Below are positions 44,472-52,555 of a stretch of DNA of 64,000 nt, piece after piece. A program made the position numbers and the translations under genes. Position 1 is the stretch's first letter. Each line of letters starts with the position of its first letter. The notes below the pieces were generated by a model. The model did no database searches and had not been told where the DNA came from. It saw only the letters and a list, made by a program, of their open reading frames with translations. Origin of the DNA: Paenibacillus harenae DSM 16969 (GTDB lineage: Bacteria > Bacillota > Bacilli > Paenibacillales > Paenibacillaceae); contig NZ_KE383842.1 in NCBI RefSeq assembly GCF_000422465.1, positions 1,571,845 through 1,635,844 of the forward strand, written 5' to 3'.

Positions 44472-44500
44472 AAAAAAATCCCCCTTGAAGGACAAGGGAG
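44472..44500 (-). terminator. Terminator after the PIN-PhoH gene
   Basis: The stem TCCCTTG / CAAGGGGGA (44479-44500) is followed by seven Ts on the minus strand. Confidence 0.85.
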
Positions 44501-44521
44501 ACGAATAACTGAAGCTTTCTC

Positions 44522-45853
44522 TTACAGCAGATCGGCGGCGAGTTGTGCCAGCTTGGAGCGTTCGCCTTTCTCAAGCGTCATATGACCGCTTATTCCTTCC
44601 CCTTTAAACCGCTCTACGATATGCGTCAGTCCGTTGCTTATGGAATCGAGATACGGATGATCAATTTGCTCCGGATCGCCCATCAGCACGATTTTGCTGC
44701 CTTCGCCGACGCGCGAGACGATCGTCTTGACCTCATGCTTCGTCAGGTTCTGCGCTTCGTCGATAATGATAAATTGTCCCGGAATCGATCTTCCGCGGAT
44801 GTAGGTCAGCGCCTCAACCTGAATGCTCCCCATCCCCATCAGTATTTTGTCGATGTCGCCCGATTTCTTCGTATCGAACAAATATTCGAGATTATCATAA
44901 ATCGGCTGCATCCATGGGCGCAGCTTTTCTTCCTTCTCGCCCGGCAAATATCCGATATCTTTCCCCATTGGAACGACGGGCCTCGCGATAAGAAGCTTCT
45001 TATACTTATGCTCATCCTCCGTTTTGAGAAGGCCTGCAGCGAGCGCCAGAAGCGTCTTGCCCGTTCCGGCTTTGCCCGTTAAGGTGACGAGCGGGATATC
45101 ATCGTTGAGGAGCAGCTCAAGCGCCATACGCTGCTGCGCGTTGCGCGCCGTAATCCCCCAGATCGGATCATTGCTGAGAAACAGAGGCTCAAGCCTTACG
45201 CCGTCCAGGCTAACCTTAAGCAGCGCAGACTTTGACGTTCCCATTTCATCGCGAAGGATCACGAATTCATTCGAATTTAGCCGTGTGGACAAATGCAAAT
45301 TATTGACAGTCAGAAACCGGTACGTATAAAATTCGTCGATAACGGCCGGATGAACATACAACGTCATATAACCTGCATAAAAATCCGACGATACCACGAC
45401 TTGATCCGATAAATAATCCTGTGCTTGTAGACCGAGCACGTCAGCTTTTATTCTTACAAGAACATCCTTGCTGACAAGAACGATGCTGCGCTTCTCCTCT
45501 TCATTCTCCTGCTCTATATGATAATTCAGCGCTACCGCCAATATCCGATTATCATTGGACATGTCGCCAAACATCTCTTGCACGCGCATGAAGCTGCGAT
45601 GATTTAACTCAACCTTGAGCAAGCCTCCGCCCGGAAGCTCGATCCCTTCGTGCAAATGCCCTTTTTCTCTCATCTTGTCAAGCAGACGTGATACCGAACG
45701 CGCATTTCGTCCCAATTCATCCGCCAATCTTTTCTTTGAATCAATTTCCTCCAACACGACAGCGGGAATTATGACCTCATTATCATCGAAAGCAAAAATC
45801 GCTTGCGGATCATGAAGCAGCACATTAGTATCGAGCACGAATATTTTTTTCAT
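44522..45853 (-). CDS. PIN-PhoH ATPase (YlaK/PhoH2-like)
   Basis: A two-domain protein. An N-terminal PIN RNase domain (VLDTNVLLHDP with Asp8, VLEEIDSKKR, and a later acidic NDNRILAVAL) precedes a C-terminal PhoH ATPase. The ATPase has the Walker A TGKAGTGKTLLALA near residue 260 and the Walker B FIIIDEAQNLTKHE. Relatives (PhoH2) act as RNA helicase/RNase, and B. subtilis YlaK belongs here. The 443-residue length is usual. The ATG at 45853 follows GGGAGGGTTCTC. It is divergent from the YlaJ-like gene, keeping part of the typA-ylaH-ylaJ-ylaK neighbourhood of B. subtilis in rearranged form. Confidence 0.92.
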   Translation of the reverse strand: MKKIFVLDTNVLLHDPQAIFAFDDNEVIIPAVVLEEIDSKKRLADELGRNARSVSRLLDKMREKGHLHEGIELPGGGLLKVELNHRSFMRVQEMFGDMSNDNRILAVALNYHIEQENEEEKRSIVLVSKDVLVRIKADVLGLQAQDYLSDQVVVSSDFYAGYMTLYVHPAVIDEFYTYRFLTVNNLHLSTRLNSNEFVILRDEMGTSKSALLKVSLDGVRLEPLFLSNDPIWGITARNAQQRMALELLLNDDIPLVTLTGKAGTGKTLLALAAGLLKTEDEHKYKKLLIARPVVPMGKDIGYLPGEKEEKLRPWMQPIYDNLEYLFDTKKSGDIDKILMGMGSIQVEALTYIRGRSIPGQFIIIDEAQNLTKHEVKTIVSRVGEGSKIVLMGDPEQIDHPYLDSISNGLTHIVERFKGEGISGHMTLEKGERSKLAQLAADLL

Positions 45854-45969
45854 GAGAACCCTCCCGGCGTTGGATAATCATTAGAATACATACATAACCC
45901 TGCTAAACTGCGGTTACACTATGGCGGACAAGCAATGTACTTATTTTCAACGAAAAAGAGGTGGCTAAC

Positions 45970-46515
45970 ATGCGCATGCATAAATGGCTGGCGTCAATCC
46001 TTATTTTATTGTTTGCTGCGACTGGCTGCACTACCGTTGCACGGAATGACACATCACCCTCTCCGCAAAATAATGGCAACGTAAGAGCTCAGCAAACCGA
46101 ACCCCGCAAAAAAGAAATTCAAAATTCGGAGCAGGTTGCGGTACATCTGGAGCAGTTGGCCAGAGGAATTAACGGCGTTACGAACGCTCATTGCGTCGTA
46201 TTCGGAAATACGGCCATAGTGGGCATCGATGTAGACGCCAAAATGGAACGATCAAGAGTCGGCACCATTAAATACTCCGTTGCCGAGGCATTCCGCAAAG
46301 ACCCGTACGGCGTGGATGCGCTTGTCACAGCTGACATAGATCTGGCCCAGCGGCTGAATGAGATTGGCGCCGATATTAGGCGCGGAAGGCCAATCGCCGG
46401 CTTTGCTGAAGAAATGGCGGATATTATAGGCCGGCTCGTTCCGCAGCTGCCGCGCGATATTATGCCGCAGGAGCCCGAGCAGCAGGATGCTCCAAAGCTA
46501 AATAAAAAATTGTGA
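45970..46515 (+). CDS. YhcN/YlaJ-family sporulation lipoprotein
   Basis: A 181-residue lipoprotein with a signal peptide and lipobox FAATGC (acylated Cys20), then the YhcN/YlaJ domain (about residues 50-150). Typical segments are AVHLEQLARGINGVTNAHCVVFGNTAIVGIDVD, given here in part, and DPYGVDALVTADIDLAQRL. The C-terminus is Pro/Gln-rich. Relatives are spore-membrane proteins that influence germination or outgrowth. By position next to the PIN-PhoH gene it corresponds to ylaJ. The ATG at 45970 follows AAAGAGGTGG; a GTG at 45961 lies in the ribosome site. Confidence 0.88.
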   Translation: MRMHKWLASILILLFAATGCTTVARNDTSPSPQNNGNVRAQQTEPRKKEIQNSEQVAVHLEQLARGINGVTNAHCVVFGNTAIVGIDVDAKMERSRVGTIKYSVAEAFRKDPYGVDALVTADIDLAQRLNEIGADIRRGRPIAGFAEEMADIIGRLVPQLPRDIMPQEPEQQDAPKLNKKL

Positions 46516-46573
46516 TTGTTCGCATCGGCAGTCGTTTAAATATAAAGAAATCGTAAACAGCCCCGAAAGACAC

Positions 46574-46606
46574 AAAGAGCCTAGTGAGTTTATCACCAGG
46601 CTCTTT
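46574..46606. terminator. 14-bp hairpin between YlaJ-like and LCP genes
   Basis: AAAGAGCCTAGTGA / TCACCAGGCTCTTT with a 5-nt loop pairs over 14 bp with one G-T. It can end the YlaJ-like gene on + and the short unit on the minus strand (TTTGTGTCTTTC follows). Confidence 0.75.
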
Positions 46607-46651
46607 CACAGCGGCGGAAACTTGTACACATGTACAGTCCGCTGCTTTCTT

Positions 46652-46708
46652 CTATGTTATTTTCCATTTGGACGGAGCTTGCTGTTACGGATTCGGTCAT
46701 TCCACATG
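46652..46708 (-). CDS. Candidate very small ORF in its own transcription unit
   Basis: An 18-codon frame MWNDRIRNSKAPSKWKIT (net positive) begins 2 nt after AAGGAGG. An alternative 14-codon frame, ATG at 46701 (MTESVTAKLRPNGK, to 46657), has the better 9-nt spacing. The strength of the ribosome site, a promoter 40 bp upstream and a hairpin downstream suggest a real transcript, coding or not. I do not recognise the peptide. Confidence 0.3.
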
Positions 46709-46749
46709 ACCTCCTTCTGAACAGAATTCAAAATGGCCTCTGTAGCATC

Positions 46750-46778
46750 ATTATATCCATAATATTAGAGATCGTCTA
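46750..46778 (-). promoter_or_regulatory. Promoter of the short unit after the LCP gene
   Basis: TAGACG (46773-46778), 17-bp spacer, perfect TATAAT (46750-46755), located just past the LCP stop codon. Predicted start near 46743. The 266-bp gap otherwise holds the small ORF and the hairpin. Confidence 0.5.
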
Positions 46779-46781
46779 TGG

Positions 46782-47822
46782 TTATTCAGCCATATTTGCC
46801 TGAAGCGCCGCCCGCGCTTCATCTAGCTTCGTTTCGTCCAGATATACGTACGGGCTTCTCCAGCTTCCCTCCAGCGGTATAAATGTAATATCACTGCGGC
46901 TCATCCCGAAATATATCTTCATCATGCTAGTGATTTCACCCTTTGGCATATCCATCGTCAAATTGTTGCCGACCGCTTCAATGACGTTGCCGATCTTCGG
47001 AGCTGCGCCGAGCGATTTCATCTTATCCGTTAAAGCGCCGATGACTTCGCTTTGCCGTCTGTTCCGGTCGAAGTCGCTCGACATGTTCTTGCCGTCGTTC
47101 GATTTGCGGTAACGGACAAAATCAAGCGCCTGGTCGCCGTTTAGCTTTTGGAAGCCCTTCTGCAGATCAATATTCGTCCCGTCCTGCGAATCGGTATATT
47201 TCATCCGCATATCGACATCCACTTCAACGCCGCCAAGCGCATCGACTACATCGGCGAAGCCTTGGAAGTTGATGACCGCCGCATACTTTACCTCAATGCC
47301 GAACAGCTTGCTCATCACCGTCCGCACTTCCTGCTTCGCATCGGCATAAGCCGCTTCCTTCTCCAAGCCGTTCTTCAGCGCCATGCTATAGAAGTCGGCG
47401 TAGAAGCTGTTGGCTTTACGCTCCCTATAACCCTCGACGTCTATCTTTGAATCCCGCGGGATGGAAACAACCGTAGCGGTCTTCGTATTCGGTTTAAATG
47501 CGGCAACCATAATAACATCCGTATTCAAGCCGCCGCCATGGGATCGGGAATCAAGACCCATCAGCACAAGCGCGACCGGCTTATCCTTTACGGATTCGCC
47601 TGCCGGTATGACGACCGTATCGTTGTCTACGCCAATGGTCTCGACCGCGTCATCTATCTTTAACACCAGGTAAGCGAGAATGCCAGCCGTAATAAGTAAA
47701 AGGCCAAATATGGTAAAGAAAAACATTTTCAGAAACGAACGTTTTTTTCGCGGCTTTTGCTTTTTCTGCTTCGGCGTTTGACGGCCCCCCGATCTTGGAG
47801 GCAATGCTGATCCTTGACTCAT
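46782..47822 (-). CDS. LytR-CpsA-Psr (LCP) family protein
   Basis: LCP phosphotransferase, expected to attach wall teichoic acid or another glycopolymer to peptidoglycan on the outer membrane face. The 346-residue protein has a basic cytoplasmic N-terminus (QKKQKPRKKRSFLK) and one membrane segment (about residues 33-55, MFFFTIFGLLLITAGILAYL). The LCP domain has LVLMGLDSRSHGGGLNTDVIM, VSIPRDSKIDVEGY, GGVEVDVD and DFVRYRKSNDGKNMSSDFDRN with the pyrophosphate-binding arginines. The ATG at 47822 follows AAGGTGGAACTT. It is 17 bp after the 90-residue protein gene and likely cotranscribed with ylaH. Confidence 0.92.
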   Translation of the reverse strand: MSQGSALPPRSGGRQTPKQKKQKPRKKRSFLKMFFFTIFGLLLITAGILAYLVLKIDDAVETIGVDNDTVVIPAGESVKDKPVALVLMGLDSRSHGGGLNTDVIMVAAFKPNTKTATVVSIPRDSKIDVEGYRERKANSFYADFYSMALKNGLEKEAAYADAKQEVRTVMSKLFGIEVKYAAVINFQGFADVVDALGGVEVDVDMRMKYTDSQDGTNIDLQKGFQKLNGDQALDFVRYRKSNDGKNMSSDFDRNRRQSEVIGALTDKMKSLGAAPKIGNVIEAVGNNLTMDMPKGEITSMMKIYFGMSRSDITFIPLEGSWRSPYVYLDETKLDEARAALQANMAE

Positions 47823-47839
47823 AAGTTCCACCTTCAAGC

Positions 47840-48112
47840 TCAGTTGTATTTGGGATTCGCTTCAATATCCGCGAGAAGCTGCTCGGCCGATTCCCGCGGG
47901 AACAGCTGCAGCTTCGGGCGTCCATCCTTCACATATTTCACATGGATCATCGTCTCATCCGTCTTCGCGATCGCAAAGTCTCCAAGCCCGTGATCCTCCG
48001 TCAATATTTGCTCGAAAAATTGGGCCGTATCAAGCGCCGCTTGATCATCGGGACGGGCAGCCGCAACCAGCTTGATCTGAAGCCAGTTGAACAAAGCGTC
48101 TTCGAGCCTCAT
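47840..48112 (-). CDS. Conserved-looking small protein, unknown
   Basis: A 90-residue soluble protein I do not recognise. It is predicted to be alpha/beta: helix (LEDALFNWLQIKLVAAARP), helix (DTAQFFEQILTEDHGL), two strands (DFAIAKTDETMIHVKYVK, RPKLQLFPRE) and a C-terminal helix (AEQLLADIEANPKYN). The length, charge pattern and tight operon position support a real gene. Its start overlaps the ylaH stop by 4 nt (ATGA), and the LCP gene begins 17 bp after its end. In B. subtilis ylaI, a zinc protein, occupies this place, but no cysteines are present here. Confidence 0.7.
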   Translation of the reverse strand: MRLEDALFNWLQIKLVAAARPDDQAALDTAQFFEQILTEDHGLGDFAIAKTDETMIHVKYVKDGRPKLQLFPRESAEQLLADIEANPKYN

Positions 48113-48420
48113 TTCCCCGATTCCGCTTTCTGCGCCGCCGGATCTGCCGATTTATTCCCTTTCCACTTGTCGTACAATTGACGGCCGCGAAGCATCAGCA
48201 TCATAATTACCGCCACCCCCATGCATTGAATAATCGGCAGCTTATCGACCTGCAATATCATGAGAATAAACGATCCGAAAGCAATCAGGATATAGACAAC
48301 AATTTCTTTTAATAACGGCAGCTTCTGCTGAGCGCGAAACACTTTATTGAATATGTAGATCGTAAAGCCCAGTATCAGCAAATAAGAGACCAGCTTATGA
48401 TCACTTAGCCATGCTTGCAT
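48109..48420 (-). CDS. ylaH: YlaH-like small membrane protein
   Basis: A 103-residue YlaH-family protein of unknown function. Three hydrophobic segments are seen: LVSYLLILGFTIYIFNKVF, LLKEIVVYILIAFGSFILMIL and MGVAVIMMLML. A charged C-terminal tail (YDKWKGNKSADPAAQKAE) follows. The ATG at 48420 follows GGGAGGTACGCTGC; upstream in-frame codons add 17 residues without a ribosome site. It is located directly after typA, as in B. subtilis (typA/ylaG then ylaH), which supports the assignment. Confidence 0.82.
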   Translation of the reverse strand: MQAWLSDHKLVSYLLILGFTIYIFNKVFRAQQKLPLLKEIVVYILIAFGSFILMILQVDKLPIIQCMGVAVIMMLMLRGRQLYDKWKGNKSADPAAQKAESGK

Positions 48421-48498
48421 GCAGCGTACCTCCCTTTTGTAAATAGAACGCAAGGCTTTGCGCTGCCGCAAAGCCTTACGTTCGTCTTAAATCGTTTG

Positions 48499-50340
48499 TT
48501 ACACGCCGGCTTGAGCGGTTTTACGATGCTTCTCGGCACGCTCGCGCTCGCTTTTGTTCAATATTTTTTTGCGAAGACGAATCGACTTTGGCGTAATCTC
48601 GCAGTATTCATCATCGTTCAAATACTCAAGCGCTTGCTCCAGGGAGAACAGGCGGGGACTCTTCAAAGTAACGGTATCGTCTTTGCCTGCTGAACGGATA
48701 TTATTCAACTGCTTCACTTTACAGATGTTAACGATAATATCGTTCTCGCGCGTATGCTCGCCGACGATCATGCCCTCGTAAATTTCAGTACCCGGCTCCA
48801 GGAATTGAATGCCGCGGTCTTCTACGCCCATCATGCCGTAGAACGTTGACGTACCGTTCTCGCTCGCAACCAGCACGCCTTGATGACGGCCTCCGACATT
48901 AGAGCCCGCAAGCGGTCCGTAGCTGTCAAACGCATTGTTCATGATGCCGTAACCGCGCGTCATCGTCAGGAATTGCGTACGGTATCCGATCAAGCCGCGA
49001 GCCGGAATAATGAATTCCAGGCGCACTTGGCCGTTTCCGTTGTTAATCATGTTGACCATTTCCGCTTTGCGTGTACCGAGACTTTCCATGACCGCTCCCA
49101 TGCTTTCTTCCGGAAGGTCGATAAGCAAGCGCTCGTAAGGTTCTTTCTTCTGCCCGTCAATTTCCTTAATTATGACTTCAGGTTTCGACACTTGAAGCTC
49201 GAAGCCTTCGCGGCGCATGTTCTCGATCAGAATTCCAAGGTGAAGCTCTCCGCGGCCGGATACGATAAAAGCGTCCGGGCTGTCCGTTTCATCGACGCGA
49301 AGCGCCACATCCGTCTCAAGCTCTTTGAACAGGCGCTCGCGAAGCTTACGGGAAGTTACCCATTTGCCTTCACGACCCGCAAACGGACTGTTGTTCACAA
49401 GGAATGTCATTTGCAGCGTCGGCTCATCGATTTTGAGAACCGGCAATGCTTCAGGCTTCTGGGGATCGGCGATCGTCTCTCCGATATTAATCTCGCGAAT
49501 ACCGGCAACCGCTACGATATCGCCTGCGCCGGCTTCTTCAATTTCAATCCGCTTCAAGCCTTGGAAACCGAACAACTTCTCGATACGGGCTTGCTTCACA
49601 GCGCCTTCGCGGGTCATGACGGCAACCGTCTGGCCTTGGCGAATGATTCCGCGGTTAACGCGGCCGATGGCGATGCGGCCCAAGTACTCATTATAGTCAA
49701 GCAGCGTAACCAGATATTGAAGCGGCTGATTCACGTCCTCGGTGGGCGACGGGATATGGCTGACAATCGTTTCATACATCGCTTCCATGTTCTCGTCCTG
49801 TTTGTCCGGATCCAGACTGGAAGTACCCATGAGCGCCGAGGCGAAAACGACAGGGAATTCAAGCTGGTCGTCATCGGCTCCGAGCTCGATGAACAGATCG
49901 AGCACCTCGTCCACAACTTCCGACGGCCGGGCGTTCGGACGGTCGATTTTGTTGACGACTACGATCGGCGTAAGCTTGGACTCAAGCGCCTTGCGAAGCA
50001 CGAATTTCGTTTGCGGCATGCAGCCCTCGAACGCATCAACGACCAGGAGCACGCCGTCGACCATCTTCATGATCCGCTCTACCTCGCCGCCGAAGTCGGC
50101 ATGTCCGGGCGTATCCACGATGTTGATCAAATAATCCTTGTAATTAATCGCCGTGTTTTTGGCCAAAATCGTAATTCCGCGTTCCCGTTCAATATCGTTC
50201 GAGTCCATCGCGCGCTCTTGTACCGCCTCATGCTCGCGAAACGTTCCGGATTGTTGAAGCAATTTGTCGACCAATGTTGTTTTGCCGTGGTCAACGTGGG
50301 CAATAATGGCGATATTCCGTAATTTCTCTCTTGCTTGCAT
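48499..50340 (-). CDS. typA: TypA/BipA ribosome-associated GTPase
   Basis: Translational GTPase related to EF-G that helps 50S assembly and growth under stress such as cold. The 613-residue protein has G1 AHVDHGKTT (residues 14-22), G3 DTPGHADFGGEVER and G4 VVNKIDRPNARP. Beta-barrel domain II and the EF-G-like III/V domains follow. The C-terminal BipA-specific domain has GRHQGVLVASENGTSTFYG and RSAGKDDTVTLKSPRLFSLE. The ATG at 50340 follows GGAGTGGATTACTAGTT. Its stop is 78 bp before ylaH, so one long unit typA-ylaH-(90 aa)-LCP is likely. Confidence 0.97.
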   Translation of the reverse strand: MQAREKLRNIAIIAHVDHGKTTLVDKLLQQSGTFREHEAVQERAMDSNDIERERGITILAKNTAINYKDYLINIVDTPGHADFGGEVERIMKMVDGVLLVVDAFEGCMPQTKFVLRKALESKLTPIVVVNKIDRPNARPSEVVDEVLDLFIELGADDDQLEFPVVFASALMGTSSLDPDKQDENMEAMYETIVSHIPSPTEDVNQPLQYLVTLLDYNEYLGRIAIGRVNRGIIRQGQTVAVMTREGAVKQARIEKLFGFQGLKRIEIEEAGAGDIVAVAGIREINIGETIADPQKPEALPVLKIDEPTLQMTFLVNNSPFAGREGKWVTSRKLRERLFKELETDVALRVDETDSPDAFIVSGRGELHLGILIENMRREGFELQVSKPEVIIKEIDGQKKEPYERLLIDLPEESMGAVMESLGTRKAEMVNMINNGNGQVRLEFIIPARGLIGYRTQFLTMTRGYGIMNNAFDSYGPLAGSNVGGRHQGVLVASENGTSTFYGMMGVEDRGIQFLEPGTEIYEGMIVGEHTRENDIIVNICKVKQLNNIRSAGKDDTVTLKSPRLFSLEQALEYLNDDEYCEITPKSIRLRKKILNKSERERAEKHRKTAQAGV

Positions 50341-50381
50341 AACTAGTAATCCACTCCAATTGTTTTTTATTTATAGATTTT

Positions 50382-50864
50382 CTACCAACGTCTGCGTCTG
50401 CCCAGCATCATCCAGGCGCCTGCTGCTATGAGCGCTATGGCAATCGCATATATCCCCCAGCTCCACAAAAATGGAAGAATGATAAACACGGCAGATGCGG
50501 CAGCAAGCGCAATCGAAGCCGTGAGCACAACTCGCGTTCTGGATGAACCGAACAAATAATATTCGTAAAGGCCCGCAGATACTCCGAAAATAAACAGCGG
50601 CCACAAATATTTCAAGCTATCCCATCCAAATAGGTTACAAACGATAAACAGCAAGGCATGGACGATAAGCATTCCGCCCGGGACAAGGACAACTGCCGGA
50701 ACCAGCCTGCCGAAATAAAGCACATGCAGCAATAAACCGGGAATCAGGACGAGCAGCGGCCAGAAGATAGCCCCCAAGAAGCTGAACACACCTAACTTGC
50801 CAAGCAAAATAACGACCCCGGCTAACAGCAAAATGATTCCAGCGGAATATTTGTTATTAGACAT
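50382..50864 (-). CDS. LiaF/DUF5668-like membrane protein
   Basis: A 160-residue integral membrane protein with about six hydrophobic segments. The start GIILLLAGVVILLGKLGVF and WPLLVLIPGLLL resemble the LiaI/LiaF-type (DUF5668) transmembrane region. The same motif recurs later (LKYLWPLFIFGVSAGLYEYYLF), so the protein may be a tandem of two such units. It ends in RRRRW. No soluble LiaF domain follows. In Bacillales such proteins are tied to envelope stress sensing, but here there is no kinase next to it. The ATG at 50864 follows AAGGAGCGGAAGCGCGC. It lies just ahead of typA, 41 bp apart. Confidence 0.75.
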   Translation of the reverse strand: MSNNKYSAGIILLLAGVVILLGKLGVFSFLGAIFWPLLVLIPGLLLHVLYFGRLVPAVVLVPGGMLIVHALLFIVCNLFGWDSLKYLWPLFIFGVSAGLYEYYLFGSSRTRVVLTASIALAAASAVFIILPFLWSWGIYAIAIALIAAGAWMMLGRRRRW

Positions 50865-50981
50865 GCGCGCTTCCGCTCCTTACAACGCCTATCGCATATT
50901 TCAACGAAAGACGACAGTTTTTATCTATACTAGTTTAATGGAACTGAACCAAAAATACCAGTACGAAGCATGAGTTTGCGC

Positions 50982-51018
50982 AAAAAAAACCGCTCCGCTA
51001 TATTTTGCGTGAACGGTT
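50982..51018 (-). terminator. Terminator of the leftward terC gene
   Basis: The stem AACCGTTCACGC / GCGGAGCGGTT (50988-51018), with one bulge, is followed by TTTTTTTT on the minus strand. Confidence 0.85.
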
Positions 51019-51034
51019 CGTATCCTAAACAGCG

Positions 51035-51694
51035 TCAAGCCGGCTTTCTTTTTATGATCGCCAGCGCAATGACAAGAGGCACAGACAGCAGCGGTATCGC
51101 CTCCGCCAGCGTCTTCGAGCTGTGAAATAACAGCTTGTCCAGGCCGGGATCGTTCATGAGCATTTCTCCTGCGGCGTAGGCAAGCAGCGCAGCCCCGATA
51201 TACGATAATGCAGGAAACCTCTGCAGCAGGCTGCCGAGCAGATGGCTCCCCCAAATGATCATCGGGATGCTAAGCGCGATTCCGAGCAGGATAAGGACGA
51301 TGTCTCCTTCCGCGACCGCGGCGATCGCAAGCACGTTATCCAGACTCATGACGAAATCGGCTACGACGATCGTCCAGATGGCCTGGCCGATCGTTTGCGC
51401 CTTTTTCACCGATTGCCGCCCCGAATGTCCGCCCGCGTCCGCAAGCAGCTTGACCGCAATATAAAATAGCAGCAGCGCTCCGATTGCTTGCAAATACGGA
51501 ACCTGCAGCAGCGATATCGCCGCGACCGTAAGCGCGCAGCGGAGCGCAACCGCCGCAAGCGCCCCCCACCACACGGCTTTCTTGCGCTGCTCCCGCGGCA
51601 AATGACTGCTGGCCATCGCAATGACGATTGCGTTATCTCCGCTCAGCAGTACATTAATTAAAATAATTTGGATAAAAATAATGACGCTGTCCAT
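51035..51694 (-). CDS. TerC-family membrane protein (YjbE type), copy 1
   Basis: A 219-residue TerC-family protein with seven hydrophobic segments and the family's paired acidic motifs NVLLSGDNAIVIAMA and VMSLDNVLAIAAVAEGD. Members take part in Mn2+ handling, including metalation of exported proteins, and in tellurite resistance. It ends in a short basic tail. The ATG at 51694 follows a run of seven Gs. It is divergent from a second TerC gene across 140 bp. I find no yybP-ykoY manganese riboswitch there. Confidence 0.9.
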   Translation of the reverse strand: MDSVIIFIQIILINVLLSGDNAIVIAMASSHLPREQRKKAVWWGALAAVALRCALTVAAISLLQVPYLQAIGALLLFYIAVKLLADAGGHSGRQSVKKAQTIGQAIWTIVVADFVMSLDNVLAIAAVAEGDIVLILLGIALSIPMIIWGSHLLGSLLQRFPALSYIGAALLAYAAGEMLMNDPGLDKLLFHSSKTLAEAIPLLSVPLVIALAIIKRKPA

Positions 51695-51834
51695 GATGCA
51701 TCCCCCCCTCTAATCAGCTGTATGAACAAGCTGTGGGGAATATGTCCAAAAAAAAAATTGAATCCTTCTTCCCGAAGGCTCGTATTTATTGTAGACTTCA
51801 AGAAGTGCTTGTTTAGAGAGGAGGGAAACATCTA

Positions 51835-52530
51835 ATGGATTTATTCTCGGCTGAGTTTTTCACCGCTCTGTTGACTATCGTTTTCATCGACCTCATTCTG
51901 GCTGGAGACAACGCCATTGTCATAGGGCTGGCAGCTCGCAATCTGCCGAAGGAACAACAGAAGAAAGCTGTTATTTGGGGTACGGTAGGTGCAGTCGGTA
52001 TCCGGATCATCGCTACGCTGCTTGTTGTTCAGCTTCTAAATGTGCCGTGGCTTAATCTGGTAGGAGGTCTATTGCTTATATGGATAGCCTACAAATTGCT
52101 GGTTCAGGATGATTCGCATGACAACGTGAAAGCCGGCAATACGCTGTGGCAATCGATTCGCACCATTATTATCGCGGATGCGGCAATGGGCATCGATAAT
52201 GTCATTGCGGTAGCAGGCGCAGCGCATAACAACATGGTGCTTGTCATTCTTGGTCTCATTATCAGCGTACCGATCGTTGTATGGGGAAGCACCCTGTTCA
52301 TCAAGATCATCAACCGCTTTGAATGGATCGTTTATGTCGGATCGGCTGTTCTTGCCTATACGGCTGCTAAGATGATTACGCATGAGAAATCATTCAAAGA
52401 GTTTTTTGAGACGAACCCGGTAATCTATTGGTCTTTTGTCGTGGTTGCCATTATCCTTACGATTGCAGCCGGTTGGTTTACCAACTCGCGCAGGCAGGCG
52501 GCAAGGCAAAAAAGCAGCGAATCCCACTAA
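51835..52530 (+). CDS. TerC-family membrane protein (YjbE type), copy 2
   Basis: A 231-residue paralogue of the divergent gene at 51035-51694. It has DLILAGDNAIVIGLAARNLPKEQQ and AAMGIDNVIAVAGAA, the acidic pairs of the TerC family, and seven hydrophobic segments. Its C-terminal tail is basic and Ser-rich (NSRRQAARQKSSESH). The ATG at 51835 follows GAGAGGAGGGAAACATCT. The 5' arm of the terminator lies inside the last codons. Likely role is Mn2+ efflux or metalation, by family. Confidence 0.9.
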   Translation: MDLFSAEFFTALLTIVFIDLILAGDNAIVIGLAARNLPKEQQKKAVIWGTVGAVGIRIIATLLVVQLLNVPWLNLVGGLLLIWIAYKLLVQDDSHDNVKAGNTLWQSIRTIIIADAAMGIDNVIAVAGAAHNNMVLVILGLIISVPIVVWGSTLFIKIINRFEWIVYVGSAVLAYTAAKMITHEKSFKEFFETNPVIYWSFVVVAIILTIAAGWFTNSRRQAARQKSSESH

Positions 52531-52549
52531 CGGGATTCCTGCTTTTTTT
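52510..52549. terminator. Bidirectional terminator overlapping the terC copy 2 stop
   Basis: The stem AAAAGCAG-C-GAATCCC / GGGATTC-CTGCTTTT spans the TAA at 52528-52530. T-runs on both strands also serve the convergent thiI gene. Confidence 0.92.
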
Positions 52550-52555
52550 CTTCGG

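Noticed and set aside
46574-46606. Hairpin as a mobile-element end
   Set aside because: It has terminator geometry between convergent units and no direct repeats or transposase nearby.
48880-50322. Long open frame (480 codons) on the plus strand opposite typA
   Set aside because: It is a shadow of the typA codon pattern: no ribosome site, no recognisable motif, and the opposite strand encodes a complete GTPase.
51695-51834. yybP-ykoY manganese riboswitch between the terC genes
   Set aside because: The conserved yybP-ykoY blocks are not present and 140 bp with two promoters leaves little room.
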